DNA of 64,000 nucleotides from Callaeas wilsoni (Eukaryota; Chordata; Aves; Passeriformes; Callaeidae), in the NCBI GenBank assembly GCA_013398955.1, contig VWPU01012118.1, positions 1-64,000 of the forward strand, read 5' to 3'. Of this stretch, positions 62,701 to 64,000 are shown in pieces. The notes under the pieces were generated by a model. It was not told the DNA's origin. It was given only the letters and a program-made list of their open reading frames with translations, and ran no database searches. The position numbers and the translations under genes are program-made. The first letter of the stretch is position 1. Each line of letters opens with the position of its first letter.

Positions 62701-64000
62701 GTCTCTAATCATGAATTTCTGATCTTCATTTGTTATAAATCAGATCAGATAAGGGTCTAAGATACACAAGACTTTCTAGAAGAAGGAAATGGGAGAAAAA
62801 TCAGGCAAGCCAGAGCCCTAATTTAGCTAGAAGAGCCCTAGAACTTAAACAGCAACAGAAGCACAGCAGGCCTAAAAGCACAGAAAGATCAAAGAAAGGG
62901 CACTGCAGCGAGTCCAGGACGAAACAAGCAATGAACATAGACATATTGTCAAGGCCAGACTCAGCAATAGGCATCAGTCCAATTCCTGAAAGAGTGACAC
63001 CAATTTGGCCAAAGGCAGCAACAATGAAACGGCCACACGTTAGCTAACCTCTCTTTTGACAGATTATCATGCTGAATAAGCATATGTGATCCCAGGGATT
63101 ACATCTAGTTTAGAGCAACAGGAGACAAAGGAATCCCCTGGTGTATCTAATGGGCTGTGCAGGACAGGACCTCTACTCCAGAAGTCTTACACCTGCTTAC
63201 ATAAAATTATTCAATAAAATGTAAGTTCTATGCCACACCACATTGTGATTTTTGAGAATGCGCAATCTTAAAATATGCTGGTTTGGACACACACATCAAA
63301 ATAAAGGTGAATCAGCCAATAATTTTAAAACAGGCCTGTACAGTCTAATCCTGCACTGTGAATACGGGAGATGAAAAAAGTATTAACAGAAACAAGATAG
63401 CAAATGGGGCTAAGACATAAGCAATTACTAGAAAAATCCCAGATAATCTAGTACATTAGAGATAGCTAGGACCATGGCTCTCTAGGACCAAGTCCTTCTA
63501 TTAAAAAAAAAAATCTTCAGAGGATTCTCAGATACAAGAGGAAAAACAATGCAGAATGTCTAGAAATAATATCTTCCTAAACCAGTTCAAACAAAAGGAT
63601 CCAGAAAGGACACTGTAGCATGTAATAAAGAAAAGAACGAAAAAACCCAACAGTTTTACAGACAGTGACAGGTAATGGTTTTGTCCACTGTACCAGAAAT
63701 GCCTTCCAAAAACAGGGTACACTGCAGTCTGTTTATGTAAGCATCCTAAATAAGCTACTTTTCAGGAATAAGTCTTAAAATGCACATTGCATTTTCCTTC
63801 AGCCATGAGGGGTGATCAGCAAGAACTAACTATGCCTCTTTGCAAACACCAACTAGATGCCAAAGCAAAATTGACTGTAGAACTGTGAGATCAGAATCTT
63901 TCCACAGGAAAATAAAAGCACCAAGACAAAACAGATAATAAAACTGCCGACTCTATCCATTAAGTTTGAAATTACAAATCTGAATGTTCTACAGTTAGAA
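59706..64000. other. AT-rich stretch without a recognisable gene
   Basis: No coding homology, repeat ends or RNA genes were recognised through the end of the window. Part of it (about 61470-61690) is compositionally balanced, with no repeat, and looks like a candidate conserved noncoding segment only by impression. Confidence 0.6.

Noticed and set aside
1..64000. CRISPR arrays, tRNA/rRNA genes, prokaryotic operons
   Set aside because: No regularly spaced direct repeats, no cloverleaf with a TTCGA-type arm was noticed, and the sequence is plainly vertebrate nuclear DNA.

Overview
The window is vertebrate nuclear DNA, most likely from a bird. It is AT-rich and CpG-poor, and has no long open reading frames, operons, ribosome-binding sites or tRNA/rRNA genes. 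It carries CR1-type LINE sequence at four places and two copies of a long LTR family that I know from bird genomes. The species cannot be fixed from sequence alone. I find no convincing protein-coding gene: nearly all open frames of 60-180 codons are chance frames or lie inside repeats. The window is best read as intergenic or deep intronic sequence.

Layout. Positions 1-8971 are unassigned AT-rich sequence with a large A-rich simple repeat at 7709-7798. Positions 8972-11580 hold a plus-strand CR1 LINE covering much of the reverse-transcriptase region down to the 3' end. It is split by a nuclear copy of mitochondrial DNA (NUMT) of about 760 bp at 9412-10170, which comes from the middle of ND4. 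A short CR1 3' end lies at 21483-21686. Positions 26000-26620 hold a small minus-strand open frame with a nearby polyadenylation signal, beside a GC-richer block. Positions 32640-34700 form a GC-richer composite region of unknown origin with an LTR-like stretch. A minus-strand solo LTR with a 5-bp target duplication lies at 35719-36652, and a second, older copy of the same family lies at 45988-46731, next to an unassigned GC-rich block (45259-45830). An exceptional 12-CpG cluster lies at 53064-53151. An unassigned block with opposing open frames and a minus-strand polyadenylation signal spans 54430-55390. A GC-rich LTR-like block (58737-59215) is followed by a minus-strand CR1 3' end (59338-59705). 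Microsatellites ((TA)n, poly-A/T) are scattered throughout.

The elements do not act together; the window records successive insertions. The clearest history is the nested one: CR1 inserted first, decayed or was already dead, and then received a mitochondrial fragment with loss of roughly 15-25 bp of CR1 at the junction. I see no sign of a new biological system. The items most worth checking are the NUMT-in-CR1 nest, the isolated CpG cluster, and the two unassigned minus-strand open frames followed by AATAAA.
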